Origin: Prolixibacteraceae bacterium
GTDB taxonomy: Bacteria; Bacteroidota; Bacteroidia; Bacteroidales; Prolixibacteraceae
Assembly (NCBI GenBank): GCA_025210775.1
Contig: JAOARB010000011.1
Coordinates: 79,325 to 143,324, forward strand
Direction: 5' to 3'
Length of the DNA stretch: 64,000 bases
In this document: piece by piece, positions 36,932 to 45,937 of the stretch
Layout of the letters: each line of letters starts with the position of its first letter
Position numbering within the stretch: the stretch's first letter is position 1
The notes under the pieces: generated by a model
Databases searched by the model: none
Told to the model about the DNA's origin: nothing
The model's input: the letters and a program-made list of their open reading frames with translations, nothing else
Made by a program: the position numbers and the translations under genes

Positions 36932-37738
36932 TTAGTATACCTCCTTTTCTTTTATCTTTAGATATATAGGATAGTACAGAATCGCGTTAGTGCAAGCCAT
37001 AGCCATCATTATATAGTTCATATTAGCTTTAATGAATTCAGGAAATTGACGAACATCAAGATGAAAAATTCTTTCTGCATAGAAATTACTAACCATTGTA
37101 GTCATGGTCTCTGCATCACCATAGGCTCCTTGCACAATTGTAAGTATAACAAAAAATGAAAGAGACGTCAGTACGTGATAGCACAAAATGGTTTTTAAAA
37201 ACGCATGCCTTTTAAAGAAGACACTACCAAGTAAGAATTTAATATGCATAGAAAAGATGTAGACTACGCTTATTGCTGTAACATTCTTGAACCAATAGTA
37301 TACATCATTTACTCCATGATATTCTATTTCAAATAATTGCTTTGTAATTGAATAAAAAATTGGTGAGAAGATTGCGAAGATTAAGAAAGTTAGTACTGAC
37401 CATGAGATGAATGATTTTGTGATTATTACAATAAATCTTTCTAGGTGAGATACTGGAGTTGCCAAATAAGGAATGGCAGTGGTTGTTTTCGAAAACATCT
37501 TAAAACTTCTGATGGTAAGGATCAAAACACCTAATCCCCAGATAAGGTAGAAAAATATGCTGGTAAGTATATTTACATGATCTAACTGTTCAATTCCTAA
37601 TCCCCATACGATTAGTAAGCCTGTAGCTAATAAAATACTAATGGTGGCAGGAATGGACAACCATAATTTCTTTTTATTTACTTGATATTCAAGAAAAAAT
37701 AGACTCTTTAGCCTTGATAATTGTATTTTATTATTCAT
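36932..37738 (-). CDS. ABC transporter permease-type membrane protein
   Basis: A 268-residue protein with about six hydrophobic segments (around 30-50, 60-80, 115-135, 160-175, 190-210, 240-255) and a short cytoplasmic N-terminus. No family signature is obvious. Its place, one base after the ATPase stop and directly before a YtrA-type regulator, identifies it as the membrane half of an exporter or stress-response ABC system. The substrate is unknown. An extracellular-looking loop around residues 210-235 carries FYAERIFHLDVRQFPEF. Confidence 0.75.
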   Translation of the reverse strand: MNNKIQLSRLKSLFFLEYQVNKKKLWLSIPATISILLATGLLIVWGLGIEQLDHVNILTSIFFYLIWGLGVLILTIRSFKMFSKTTTAIPYLATPVSHLERFIVIITKSFISWSVLTFLIFAIFSPIFYSITKQLFEIEYHGVNDVYYWFKNVTAISVVYIFSMHIKFLLGSVFFKRHAFLKTILCYHVLTSLSFFVILTIVQGAYGDAETMTTMVSNFYAERIFHLDVRQFPEFIKANMNYIMMAMACTNAILYYPIYLKIKEKEVY

Positions 37739-37739
37739 C

Positions 37740-38588
37740 TTAGTTTAATTCGTTGGTTAGTAATTCTTTTTTTTCAGACACCATTGCAGTGAAGAAGAAT
37801 TCAAAATCGATAGGATCGGATATCTTTTCTTCTTGAAACCTTTCAATACATTGCACTCCACCTAGAGATTCTTGGTAGAATAAAACATCCTTTGGGACCA
37901 TATCCAATGACTTATATGTGTGAAAATTAAATTTAGATTCTAGTTCATGTACACTGATGTTACATTGTAGCTCTCCCTCTTGAAGAATGATAATTGGGTC
38001 CATTAAGTTGAACAAATCTCTTACCTGATGTGATGAAATAATAAACAACTTGTTGTCGTCAACTGAAGAAGCGATCAATTGTCTAAAGATCCTTTTTGAT
38101 GGAATATCTAAACCATTTGTTGGTTCATCCATAATCATCAATGAGCAATTAGTTGCAAGAGCAAACGAGATGATCAACTTCTTTTTTTGTCCAAATGAAA
38201 ATTGATTGATTCCTTTGTTTAACTCTTGTGTAAGACCAAATGCTTCAATATTTGATTGAAATTGATTCATGTCAAATTTTGGATAGAATCTCTTATAGCA
38301 GTTTACAAATTGTAATAATTTGATTTCTGGCAATTCCATTTCCTCCGGAATAAAGTAAATGTCTTCAAGAAATGACGGAACACGTTCGAAAGGAGTATGG
38401 TTGTTAACTTTGACTTCTCCAGTGTGTGGTGAAATCAATCCTCCTATTATTTTGAGTAATGTAGACTTTCCTGATCCATTTCCACCTAATAGTCCATATA
38501 TGTTACCTGACTTAAGGCTTAAGTCTAGTCCATTAAATAAGGATGCTGTTGGACGATACTTAAAATGAAGATTTTTAATTTTTATCAT
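37740..38588 (-). CDS. ABC transporter ATP-binding protein
   Basis: A 282-residue ATPase with Walker A GGNGSGKST near 36-44, Q-loop region YFIPEE near 79, signature FSFGQKKKL near 135, Walker B CSLMIMDEPTNGLD near 152-165 and switch His in ISSHQ. The C-terminal ~80 residues are an extension beyond the nucleotide-binding domain, seen in many YtrB-like ATPases. It is the first gene of a tightly packed unit: ATPase, permease, GntR, small peptide. Confidence 0.93.
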   Translation of the reverse strand: MIKIKNLHFKYRPTASLFNGLDLSLKSGNIYGLLGGNGSGKSTLLKIIGGLISPHTGEVKVNNHTPFERVPSFLEDIYFIPEEMELPEIKLLQFVNCYKRFYPKFDMNQFQSNIEAFGLTQELNKGINQFSFGQKKKLIISFALATNCSLMIMDEPTNGLDIPSKRIFRQLIASSVDDNKLFIISSHQVRDLFNLMDPIIILQEGELQCNISVHELESKFNFHTYKSLDMVPKDVLFYQESLGGVQCIERFQEEKISDPIDFEFFFTAMVSEKKELLTNELN

Positions 38589-39110
38589 AGTATACTGTGT
38601 TAGTTGAATAGTACACTACAAACATATCTTATTTCTGCTTTAGTTCCAAATTTTTATATTAAACAACATACAATATGGTCTTAGTATTATTGATGTCTTT
38701 TGTAGAACAATGATTGATCTCAACTTTTTAGGGATTATTATTGTTCATATACAATAGATATTAAATTATAGAGTTATTGATGTTAGATTATGCAACTGTG
38801 TTAACAAGGTAGTTGTGAAAGAATAAGATTTAAATAATTGATTTGTTATGTTATGTTAAAAATGAGGTGTTTGATCTTTTTGTTTTCTTTTTTGATCTTT
38901 AAAAGACTTGGGTCAAAGTTGTGAATTTAGTGATAATCAATTCTTAACGAATGGTTGGGAAGTCATTGAAAGGTGAATTCTTGTAGATGTTAAATGATAA
39001 CATTCTTATTGTTCCTAAAAGAATTTACCTATTTTACTATAATTTTTATACTTTTACTGCGCAAATCGTATCTGATCTTATTTTCAGTATGAAAAATTAA
39101 TCTATAATCT
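38589..39110. other. Divergent non-coding stretch
   Basis: About 520 AT-rich bases between the ABC operon and the phosphotransferase gene, expected to contain both promoters. No box or hairpin could be chosen with confidence. Confidence 0.4.
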
Positions 39111-40292
39111 ATGAGTGTTGTGTTAATTCATGTTGTGACCATCTTAGTTTCACTTTTTGTGACGATGGTGTGTATTCCTACTTTGGTGGTTATATCCAAA
39201 GAAAAGAAGCTGTTTGATGAACCTAACGGAAGATCTGCTGCAGCAGTGGTAGTCCCTACTTTAGGTGGTTTGGCAGTCTATTTAGGTTTTGTCGTCAGTC
39301 TAACTATATCTCATAGTTGGATCTCAACACCTAATCTTGCTCTAATATTTGGTTGTTTAACCATGATGTTATTCCTTGGTTTAAAGGATGATATCTTAGT
39401 TTTGTCTCCAAGTAAGAAACTAGTAGTTCAACTTTTTGTTGCTGCACTTCTTGTAGTTGCTGGAGATTTTCGATTTACTTCCTTTCATGGCTTTTTGGGC
39501 ATTGATATAATTCCCTATTGGGCTAGTTTCTTAGTGTCTGTTTTTGCTTGTATTGTAATTATCAACGCATTCAATTTGATTGATGGTATTGATGGATTAG
39601 CATCTGGTTTATCTATTATTATTTCTGCAACTTTCGGAGCATGGTTTGCTATTAATGGAAGAGTAGGTTATAGTTTATATTGTTTTAGTTTGGTTGGTGC
39701 TTTAGTTGGATTCTTTTATTTCAATTTTAAAGGTGGAAAGAATAAAATCTTTATGGGAGATACGGGGTCTATGTTAATAGGTACAATAATGTACATTTTT
39801 GTGGTAGTATTCAACCAAATGAACTTGTCTCCAGAAAATTTGACCTATGCTGTTTCTTCTGCACCTGCAATATCTTTTGGGATTCTTATTTATCCGTTGT
39901 ATGATGTGTTAAGAGTGTTTACGATTCGTGCTATACATAAGAAATCTCCAATGAGTCCCGATAAAAATCATATTCATCATAGAATGCTAGCATTGGGACT
40001 TACACATCATAAAGCGACTGCCATTATTATTTCATTTAATATTGTTTTTATTATTTCTGTCTTTGCTTTACATGGCTTAGGTAATGAACTATTGATGCTT
40101 TATATATTAGTTGTCTTTGCATCTGCTTCGATGATTCCATCATTAATTATTGATAGAAAAGAGCTTGTGAGTCCTGATGATCCTTTCCAAACTGTGGTTG
40201 TTCCTCCTGGACTTAAGAAAAAGAGACCTACAGAGAACTGTGTTGTGAAAAAGAAAAAAGCGAAGAAGAGAGAAAAAGTTCTAGAATATTAG
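39111..40292 (+). CDS. Undecaprenyl-phosphate sugar-1-phosphate transferase (WecA/TagO/MraY family)
   Basis: A 393-residue protein with about ten membrane helices and the family motifs: GLKDDILVLSPSKKL (the DDxxD-type motif), NAFNLIDGIDGLASG, FMGDTGSMLIG, and the cytoplasmic histidine motif DKNHIHHRML. It transfers a sugar phosphate, usually GlcNAc-1-phosphate, to undecaprenyl phosphate and so starts O-antigen, enterobacterial common antigen or capsule synthesis. The C-terminus ends in a Lys-rich tail (KKKKAKKREK). It is monocistronic with a strong terminator. It could start the chain to which the colitose-type sugar 9 kb away is added. Confidence 0.9.
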   Translation: MSVVLIHVVTILVSLFVTMVCIPTLVVISKEKKLFDEPNGRSAAAVVVPTLGGLAVYLGFVVSLTISHSWISTPNLALIFGCLTMMLFLGLKDDILVLSPSKKLVVQLFVAALLVVAGDFRFTSFHGFLGIDIIPYWASFLVSVFACIVIINAFNLIDGIDGLASGLSIIISATFGAWFAINGRVGYSLYCFSLVGALVGFFYFNFKGGKNKIFMGDTGSMLIGTIMYIFVVVFNQMNLSPENLTYAVSSAPAISFGILIYPLYDVLRVFTIRAIHKKSPMSPDKNHIHHRMLALGLTHHKATAIIISFNIVFIISVFALHGLGNELLMLYILVVFASASMIPSLIIDRKELVSPDDPFQTVVVPPGLKKKRPTENCVVKKKKAKKREKVLEY

Positions 40293-40813
40293 TTCGTTGT
40301 TTAATCTACGAACATTACAATTTTAATTACTCTTTTTAGAGGGATAACTATTGTAGTTTGAAGAAAGGATAACACCCACAGAAGGTGTTATCCTTTTTTT
40401 ATTCAATCACTTAATATTATGGGTTATTTACTTCTATGAATATCCACATCTTTTCGTGAGAAAAAATGATCTACTTCCATATTCATTTGTTCTTTTTCCC
40501 TTTTTTTTCTTAAGTCTAACTGTTATGCTTTTTATTTTCGTATTTAAGATTAATCTAATATGTTATATAATTATTCTATTATGTAGTTTAGGTGTGTTAA
40601 TTCTGTTATAGAATGTAATTGTACTTCAGCCTTTTGTTTCTAGTTAGATACGATACATCATAATAAATGGGATTTGTGAGCTATAAAACGATTTTGTTGA
40701 GAGGAATAATTATGTATATTTACAACCATTTCCATTATAAAATATGTGAATCTTTACTATTCGTTAAACAAGATGTATTGTAGAGATCACAATATCAACA
40801 AAAATTATATTTT
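40293..40813. other. Non-coding stretch with terminator
   Basis: About 520 bases. After the terminator at 40365-40400 there is only AT-rich sequence, presumably with the promoter of the large hypothetical gene. Confidence 0.4.
40365..40400 (+). terminator. Terminator after the phosphotransferase gene
   Basis: A perfect 12-bp stem (40365-40376 with 40384-40395) closes a 7-base loop and runs into a seven-T tract. Confidence 0.92.
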
Positions 40814-43800
40814 ATGAGTAATGTCTTAGACAAACAGAAGATCGATCTTTCTTCTTCTAGCAGTATCGGCAGTGCTTTAGACTACTTTTTGGATGCGACC
40901 ACACACAAAAAGTTTGTTCTAGGTGACGAAAGTTATCAATCTCTTTTCTTTGACCAAGAGGGTAATCCTTTTGTGTATGAGAACATCCCTGATTTGGAGC
41001 GAATGAAGCTTGTAATGAATATGGGAGAGTGTACTTTTGGAAAATCTGCCATTGAGTACGATTATATTCGTTTTTCTGAAACGTTGGTTTTCGATGCTGC
41101 ACTTCAATTTCCAGAGCTTAAAGAGAAAGTGGTAGAAGTTGCCAAAGCAATTGTTTCCCTTTCAATTGAGTTTAACGACACCTATGATCTTTGGATCGAT
41201 GAGTTCCACACTTTTGGTCTTCATATGCTATTTGTTTTGGCTTTGAATGATCCAAATTACATCTATCTTATTGCACAATATATTATCCCTTATTGGGATG
41301 ATGAACATGCTCAAACATCCTTCCAGCAGCTATTACACTTTGTTAGTTTGTATGGCTATAGTAATCCACATGTATTAAAAGCGATTGCAAACAGCTATAA
41401 TGATTACCAGTTAATGGTGCTTTGTTCTCAAGAATTAGACTGCTACGAAATAGAAGAGGAGTCTTTGTTTTGGAAACATTGTAAAGCGAATACTAAAGAT
41501 TTTGAATATATATGTTCTGAATTTGTAAAACATATCAAAGCTTATCCACCTCATCTGTCAGATGTAGGTGAGGAGGAGAGTCTTGCTGATTGGTTTATAC
41601 ACTCTATTTTCGGATTCTATCCTGGAGAAGAACAAGGTCAAACTCCTTATGAGGATACTGTCTTTGAAACCAAATTCTGGGAGCTGAAGAAAGAAGTGGA
41701 TGCTTTTATGGAAGGTGTCGAGCGTAAAAATCTTTATTTCCGTGATCGTGATGATGACGACGATGATGACGATGATTGGGACAATATAGCACACAATAGA
41801 GAATTCTTTTTAAAGGGATTTGATAATGGAGAAACAGTATTACGTTTTATAGAGACAGGAGCTAATCCAGAGGTTCTTGATACTATCGAACCTTGTTCTT
41901 TACGTCAGCTATGTACCGATAGAAATCTTTCGATGCTTAAACGTATCAACTATTTCGGTGAGGAGCTTGATGAGATGATCGATCATTTCTTTGAATCTTA
42001 TTATGAAGAGGATGCCCATATCGAAGGAATGAATTATGTGGTTAATGGAGAAGACCCTTCGGGTGTTTCTCAATGTCTTCGTATGTTAGATGTTTTATTC
42101 CGTCTTCGTGGAAAGAAACCTTTTGATACCTATTTAACTCAAAGGGTATGTGATTATTATAAAATGATATCGAACGAACAGTTTGACTCGCGTTATGTTG
42201 ATATCAATGATTACGATAGTTATCTTAAAGTGGTTGTCAGTACACTCCATCCTGTTTGGACCGATGCTATGTCTATTGACAATCTAGAGCGTGTTTATCG
42301 TCTTTATAAACAATCTCCAGATTCATGGGAGAAGGTGCTTGCTGATTTGCGTCTAGTGAAGCGTGATGATATTGAACAAGAACTTCTACGCTACTCTATG
42401 GAGGTGCAGAATAACTCTTTAGCCAAAGGATCTGAGCTTCTTTCTATGGCTTATATATGTTATAAAGAAGGTGGCTTGATGGCACCAAAACATCTTCGTC
42501 CTTTAATAGATTATTTTAATGATCGTTTTTGGCCTCTTTTCGAATACCATATGTTTGATGACGGTTTCCTTTATAATATGGATGAGGGCATTGAAGAGAG
42601 ACAAAAAGAAGTAGTGGCAATGATTCGTAATTATTGTGAAGGTCCAAAAATGCCACCACCTCCGCCCAAAGCTATCTTGATGAAGCTAATGACTGGTGGC
42701 CCTGATAGTTTAACTCCTGAAGAGAAAGAGATTTTCGAAGCTGCTAAAAAGGAGGCGATGAACCAATCGAAACCTGCAGATAAAGAGGCTGTTCTTGACG
42801 CTATTAAAGAATATTGTTGCTCTTCTGAAAACCCAAGAGATATTGCTCATGTGGCTATTTTCTCTGAAGATGAGTTCTCTATGTTGCTGTCTGCTTCACT
42901 TTATAGTTACAATGCTTTCCCTGGAAACGTAAGTGCACCTTTTGTTCGCTTAGTTAATCTATTTGTTGAATTGGCTCCAGTGAAGACCCTACACCAGCTC
43001 TTTAAATCTTTTATACCTGGTCGTTATTTTAACCGTAACTATACTACAAGTCATTGGGTTGAGTTTATTGATCTATTAGAGAAGATCAAAGTACCGAAAA
43101 AATATATCCTTGCTTGGGAGATATACGAAACAAAATATACCCTTCGAGAAAACGAGGAAGATCGTGATACTTTCTTTAATACTTATAAATATCTTGTGGA
43201 AGATTTCGCTTATGCGGATAAATATGAGGAGACCTCTAGCTTTGCTCTAGCAAGAGAAAAATCACGCAAAGAGGCTCTTAAAGAAACCATCTCTCTTCTG
43301 GATCTTGATACACGAAGGGAATTCCTTTCTCAGGTAAATGAACTTGTTCCTTGTCAGCAATATTTAGATATCATTAATGAAGATATGGAACTAGATTTTG
43401 CAAACTTCGTTCGTGGTATCATTTTGTATGACAACCCTGAATGGAACAGAACAGATGAAGAGAAAGAACAAGTAGCTAAAGAACGTGCATATTTTGTTGA
43501 TGTGATTAAGCGCTACATCTTCGAAACGGGAGATTTCTCTCAAATCGAAAATGAATTGATGCCTCGTACTTTAGAATATATTCCTGGAGATATTGATACC
43601 GTGATATGGACTTTTACTGAAGAACAGCGACATAGAGCATTGTATATGTTGGCTCGCTTAGGTCATTTAAATCGTCTTTACGACTATCTACGCGAGTGGG
43701 ATGAACGTGAAGATGCATCTATGATTGACGACTTCTGTAATCTGCTTTTAAAGCTTGAATTAGGTCGTCCTTTTGTGGTTCGTTTCTTGGTTACTTACCA

Positions 43801-44179
43801 TCTAAAATTTGTAAATAATGGATATGAGGATAATGCGTTTGGAGGTGAACTAAATGATCGCTATCCTGCTCTTCATTTTATTGATGATTTTAGTGAGATT
43901 ACTGCCAAAGATATCTCTGTTCTTTTAAAAGGAATAAAGAAGCGTGTTGATCTAACTCCTAATGTTCTTCAGTTGTTAGGGTCAGATAACCAACGTGTCC
44001 AGTGGGATGCTGCTGATCTGATTACTGCTGATTTCGATCAACGATTTGCGATGTACCCTCATCTGTTTGCAGAGGTGATCGCCGAGAATAACGATGCTAA
44101 AAAGGAAATATTACAACGTATTGTAAGCAATGCAACACCTTCACTTTGTGTCGATAAACTAAAAGAAATGTTATCTTAA
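40814..44179 (+). CDS. Large unrecognised cytoplasmic protein, 1121 residues
   Basis: I do not recognise this protein. It has no signal peptide or membrane helix and is strongly acidic and rich in predicted helix with many Leu, Tyr and Phe, the look of an alpha-solenoid or helical-repeat scaffold. Distinct features are a nine-residue Asp run (313-321, after RDR), a five-Pro run (614-618, MPPPPPK) followed by a charged helix (SLTPEEKEIFEAAKKEA), and a C-terminal segment QLLGSDNQRVQWDAADLI that looks HEAT-like. It is monocistronic with its own terminator. Codon use looks like its neighbours. It is clearly a real gene, given its length and uninterrupted frame. Confidence 0.8.
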   Translation: MSNVLDKQKIDLSSSSSIGSALDYFLDATTHKKFVLGDESYQSLFFDQEGNPFVYENIPDLERMKLVMNMGECTFGKSAIEYDYIRFSETLVFDAALQFPELKEKVVEVAKAIVSLSIEFNDTYDLWIDEFHTFGLHMLFVLALNDPNYIYLIAQYIIPYWDDEHAQTSFQQLLHFVSLYGYSNPHVLKAIANSYNDYQLMVLCSQELDCYEIEEESLFWKHCKANTKDFEYICSEFVKHIKAYPPHLSDVGEEESLADWFIHSIFGFYPGEEQGQTPYEDTVFETKFWELKKEVDAFMEGVERKNLYFRDRDDDDDDDDDWDNIAHNREFFLKGFDNGETVLRFIETGANPEVLDTIEPCSLRQLCTDRNLSMLKRINYFGEELDEMIDHFFESYYEEDAHIEGMNYVVNGEDPSGVSQCLRMLDVLFRLRGKKPFDTYLTQRVCDYYKMISNEQFDSRYVDINDYDSYLKVVVSTLHPVWTDAMSIDNLERVYRLYKQSPDSWEKVLADLRLVKRDDIEQELLRYSMEVQNNSLAKGSELLSMAYICYKEGGLMAPKHLRPLIDYFNDRFWPLFEYHMFDDGFLYNMDEGIEERQKEVVAMIRNYCEGPKMPPPPPKAILMKLMTGGPDSLTPEEKEIFEAAKKEAMNQSKPADKEAVLDAIKEYCCSSENPRDIAHVAIFSEDEFSMLLSASLYSYNAFPGNVSAPFVRLVNLFVELAPVKTLHQLFKSFIPGRYFNRNYTTSHWVEFIDLLEKIKVPKKYILAWEIYETKYTLRENEEDRDTFFNTYKYLVEDFAYADKYEETSSFALAREKSRKEALKETISLLDLDTRREFLSQVNELVPCQQYLDIINEDMELDFANFVRGIILYDNPEWNRTDEEKEQVAKERAYFVDVIKRYIFETGDFSQIENELMPRTLEYIPGDIDTVIWTFTEEQRHRALYMLARLGHLNRLYDYLREWDEREDASMIDDFCNLLLKLELGRPFVVRFLVTYHLKFVNNGYEDNAFGGELNDRYPALHFIDDFSEITAKDISVLLKGIKKRVDLTPNVLQLLGSDNQRVQWDAADLITADFDQRFAMYPHLFAEVIAENNDAKKEILQRIVSNATPSLCVDKLKEMLS

Positions 44180-44208
44180 ACCTATCCATTTTAGATATAT
44201 TTTAGCTT

Positions 44209-44242
44209 AAAGGAGTGACACTACGGTGTTGCTCCTTTTTTC
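44209..44242 (+). terminator. Terminator after the 1121-residue gene
   Basis: AAGGAG...ACAC (about 44209-44221) pairs with GTGT...CTCCTT (about 44227-44238) with one central mismatched step, followed by six T, 30 bases past the stop. Confidence 0.82.
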
Positions 44243-44639
44243 TTCCCTTCATATTCGTTTTACGTGCTTTAAGCCTCAAAAACCCTGTTATCTATTTATT
44301 TTAATGTATTATATTTTACTATATAATTATTTGATTAATAGTAGTGTAGTGTTTGTTGTGAAATTCGTTTTAAACCTTTGTTGAACTATTGGAAATTTGT
44401 TTTGTTCCCTATGTAGATAAAATAAAACAATAACAAAAAGCTTCTATTCTTATGTTTTATCAGTCCTGATGAAACAAGGAGGGAAGAACAATCTAACGGT
44501 TTGCTTAAAATTACGTAATGTGTTGGTAATGACGGTTTCAATATTACTATCATTCTTTAATGATATCGTGTAATGTAGGACATGGTTGGTGTGGTTGATA
44601 ATTATTTTAAGTAGATATGGATTAAAAACCATAACTAAA
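44243..44639. other. Non-coding stretch before a small secreted protein
   Basis: About 400 bases, AT-rich. I see nothing in it beyond the presumed promoter of the next gene. Confidence 0.35.
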
Positions 44640-45194
44640 ATGAAAAAGCTGCTATTCTTTTTACTGGCTTTTCTCTATATTAACATCATCAGTGCCCAAC
44701 CTCTTTTTCGAGGATTGGTATACGATATGCCGCGTAAGAAAGCCTATAAAGAATATAAAAGACATCGTAGTGATTATATAAATATACGTATGGACCAAGG
44801 AATTGTATGGTCAGTATATAAACACAATATGTCTATCTGTCATGGCAAACTAAAAGGACTTATGTTGGTGCCTCGATCGACCTCTATAGGGATGTCTCAT
44901 GTAATGGGAAAAGAATATCTTGACAAATCTTTTCAATTTCTTATCAATAGAGGTTACACTATTTGGCGTGAACCCAAAAATTGGAATGATCCTTTGTATT
45001 TTAATCGTAATAATGCTTCTGGGATTGTTTTGGTAAGCCCATCAAAACATACAACGGTTGAGCTTCGTCCTACCTATATTGCTTCAACCAATAACTTTAC
45101 TATTACACTGATGATTAACACCTTTAGAAATTATATTGATGAAGGTAAAAATCGTTATAGTTATAAGAGAAAAAAAGATGATACAGGCTTTTAG
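44640..45194 (+). CDS. Small secreted protein of unknown function
   Basis: A 184-residue protein starting with a clear signal peptide (MKKLLFFLLAFLYINIISAQ). The ATG at 44640 is preferred over an in-frame start 54 bases upstream because it opens the signal peptide. The mature part is basic (many Lys, Arg, Tyr), with MPRKKAYKEYKRHRSDY near its start, a central block KLKGLMLVPRSTSIGMSHVMG and a C-terminal beta-like stretch TVELRPTYIASTNNFTITLMINTF. No family recognised. It stands alone. Confidence 0.7.
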   Translation: MKKLLFFLLAFLYINIISAQPLFRGLVYDMPRKKAYKEYKRHRSDYINIRMDQGIVWSVYKHNMSICHGKLKGLMLVPRSTSIGMSHVMGKEYLDKSFQFLINRGYTIWREPKNWNDPLYFNRNNASGIVLVSPSKHTTVELRPTYIASTNNFTITLMINTFRNYIDEGKNRYSYKRKKDDTGF

Positions 45195-45937
45195 TATTCC
45201 TTGTAGGTCAATTAAGTGTGTCAATTTTAAATTATCTATTATCATTTCTTAATCAACCTTTTTCTTTCTGATGTGAAATTAATCCTGAATAGATAATATT
45301 AATGTGAAAAATGTCGAGATTAGAGAGCTAAATCAACTACCTCCATTATTTACACTTATAGTTTTAGCAATGATTATGTCTATAATTGGACTATTTTTGA
45401 TACGTAGTTTAGACGTATCACCTTAACCCTTTCTTTACCTTCTCTTAACCTTCCCAATACCCAAAATGGGGTTGTGGGTATAGGGAGGGTTAAGAGAAGG
45501 TAAATATTCGGTATACATAATATGTTTTAAACACGATTTAAAGCTGCTTAGGCACAGTTTCATTTGAAACTGAAACAGTCTTATAAAGTGTCTATGAGTT
45601 GTTTATTTGACATTATCCAAAGAGAGTGTAAAATTTATCTTATCTCACTGTTCAAGGAAGAGTACAGACATTAAAACAAGTTTTTGGATATGATTTTAAG
45701 AACAATTATTCTTCGTGTGGAGAGTGTAAAGGATAAAGTCGTTTTTTTGTGGAAGTACTTTTTTATGGACATGCTCTGATAGATTTTTTAAAGTGATAAA
45801 TATATTTGCTGATATTTATTATTCTAGTCGAATCGATAAAAAAGTTGTATTTATCGTTTGAATGCACGAAGAAATCTATCTATATTTAGTCTGTTCAAAC
45901 TAGAGTTTCACATAACTATCTTATTCTATTCACTTTT
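45195..45937. other. Non-coding stretch with a long hairpin
   Basis: About 740 bases with no convincing gene. It contains the 30-bp-stem inverted repeat at 45434-45504. Nearer the regulator a TATATTTG box (45801-45808) fits the -7 consensus, but I found no matching -33 element. Confidence 0.4.
45434..45504. repeat. Long inverted repeat, 30-bp arms
   Basis: Bases 45434-45463 pair with 45475-45504 over 30 positions with only two departures (one G-U capable, one A-A), closing an 11-base loop. Neither side carries a T tract, so it is not a standard terminator. It could be a MITE-like or palindromic repeat element, or a stable RNA arm. No second copy was noticed in this window. Confidence 0.75.

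Noticed and set aside
44466..44472. CTGATGA, the hammerhead ribozyme core start
   Set aside because: No following stem with GAAA and no third helix could be drawn, so it is a chance match.
45690..45779. A 29-codon forward ORF (MILRTIILRVESVKDK...)
   Set aside because: No family match, no clear ribosome binding site and no structural support; too short to claim.
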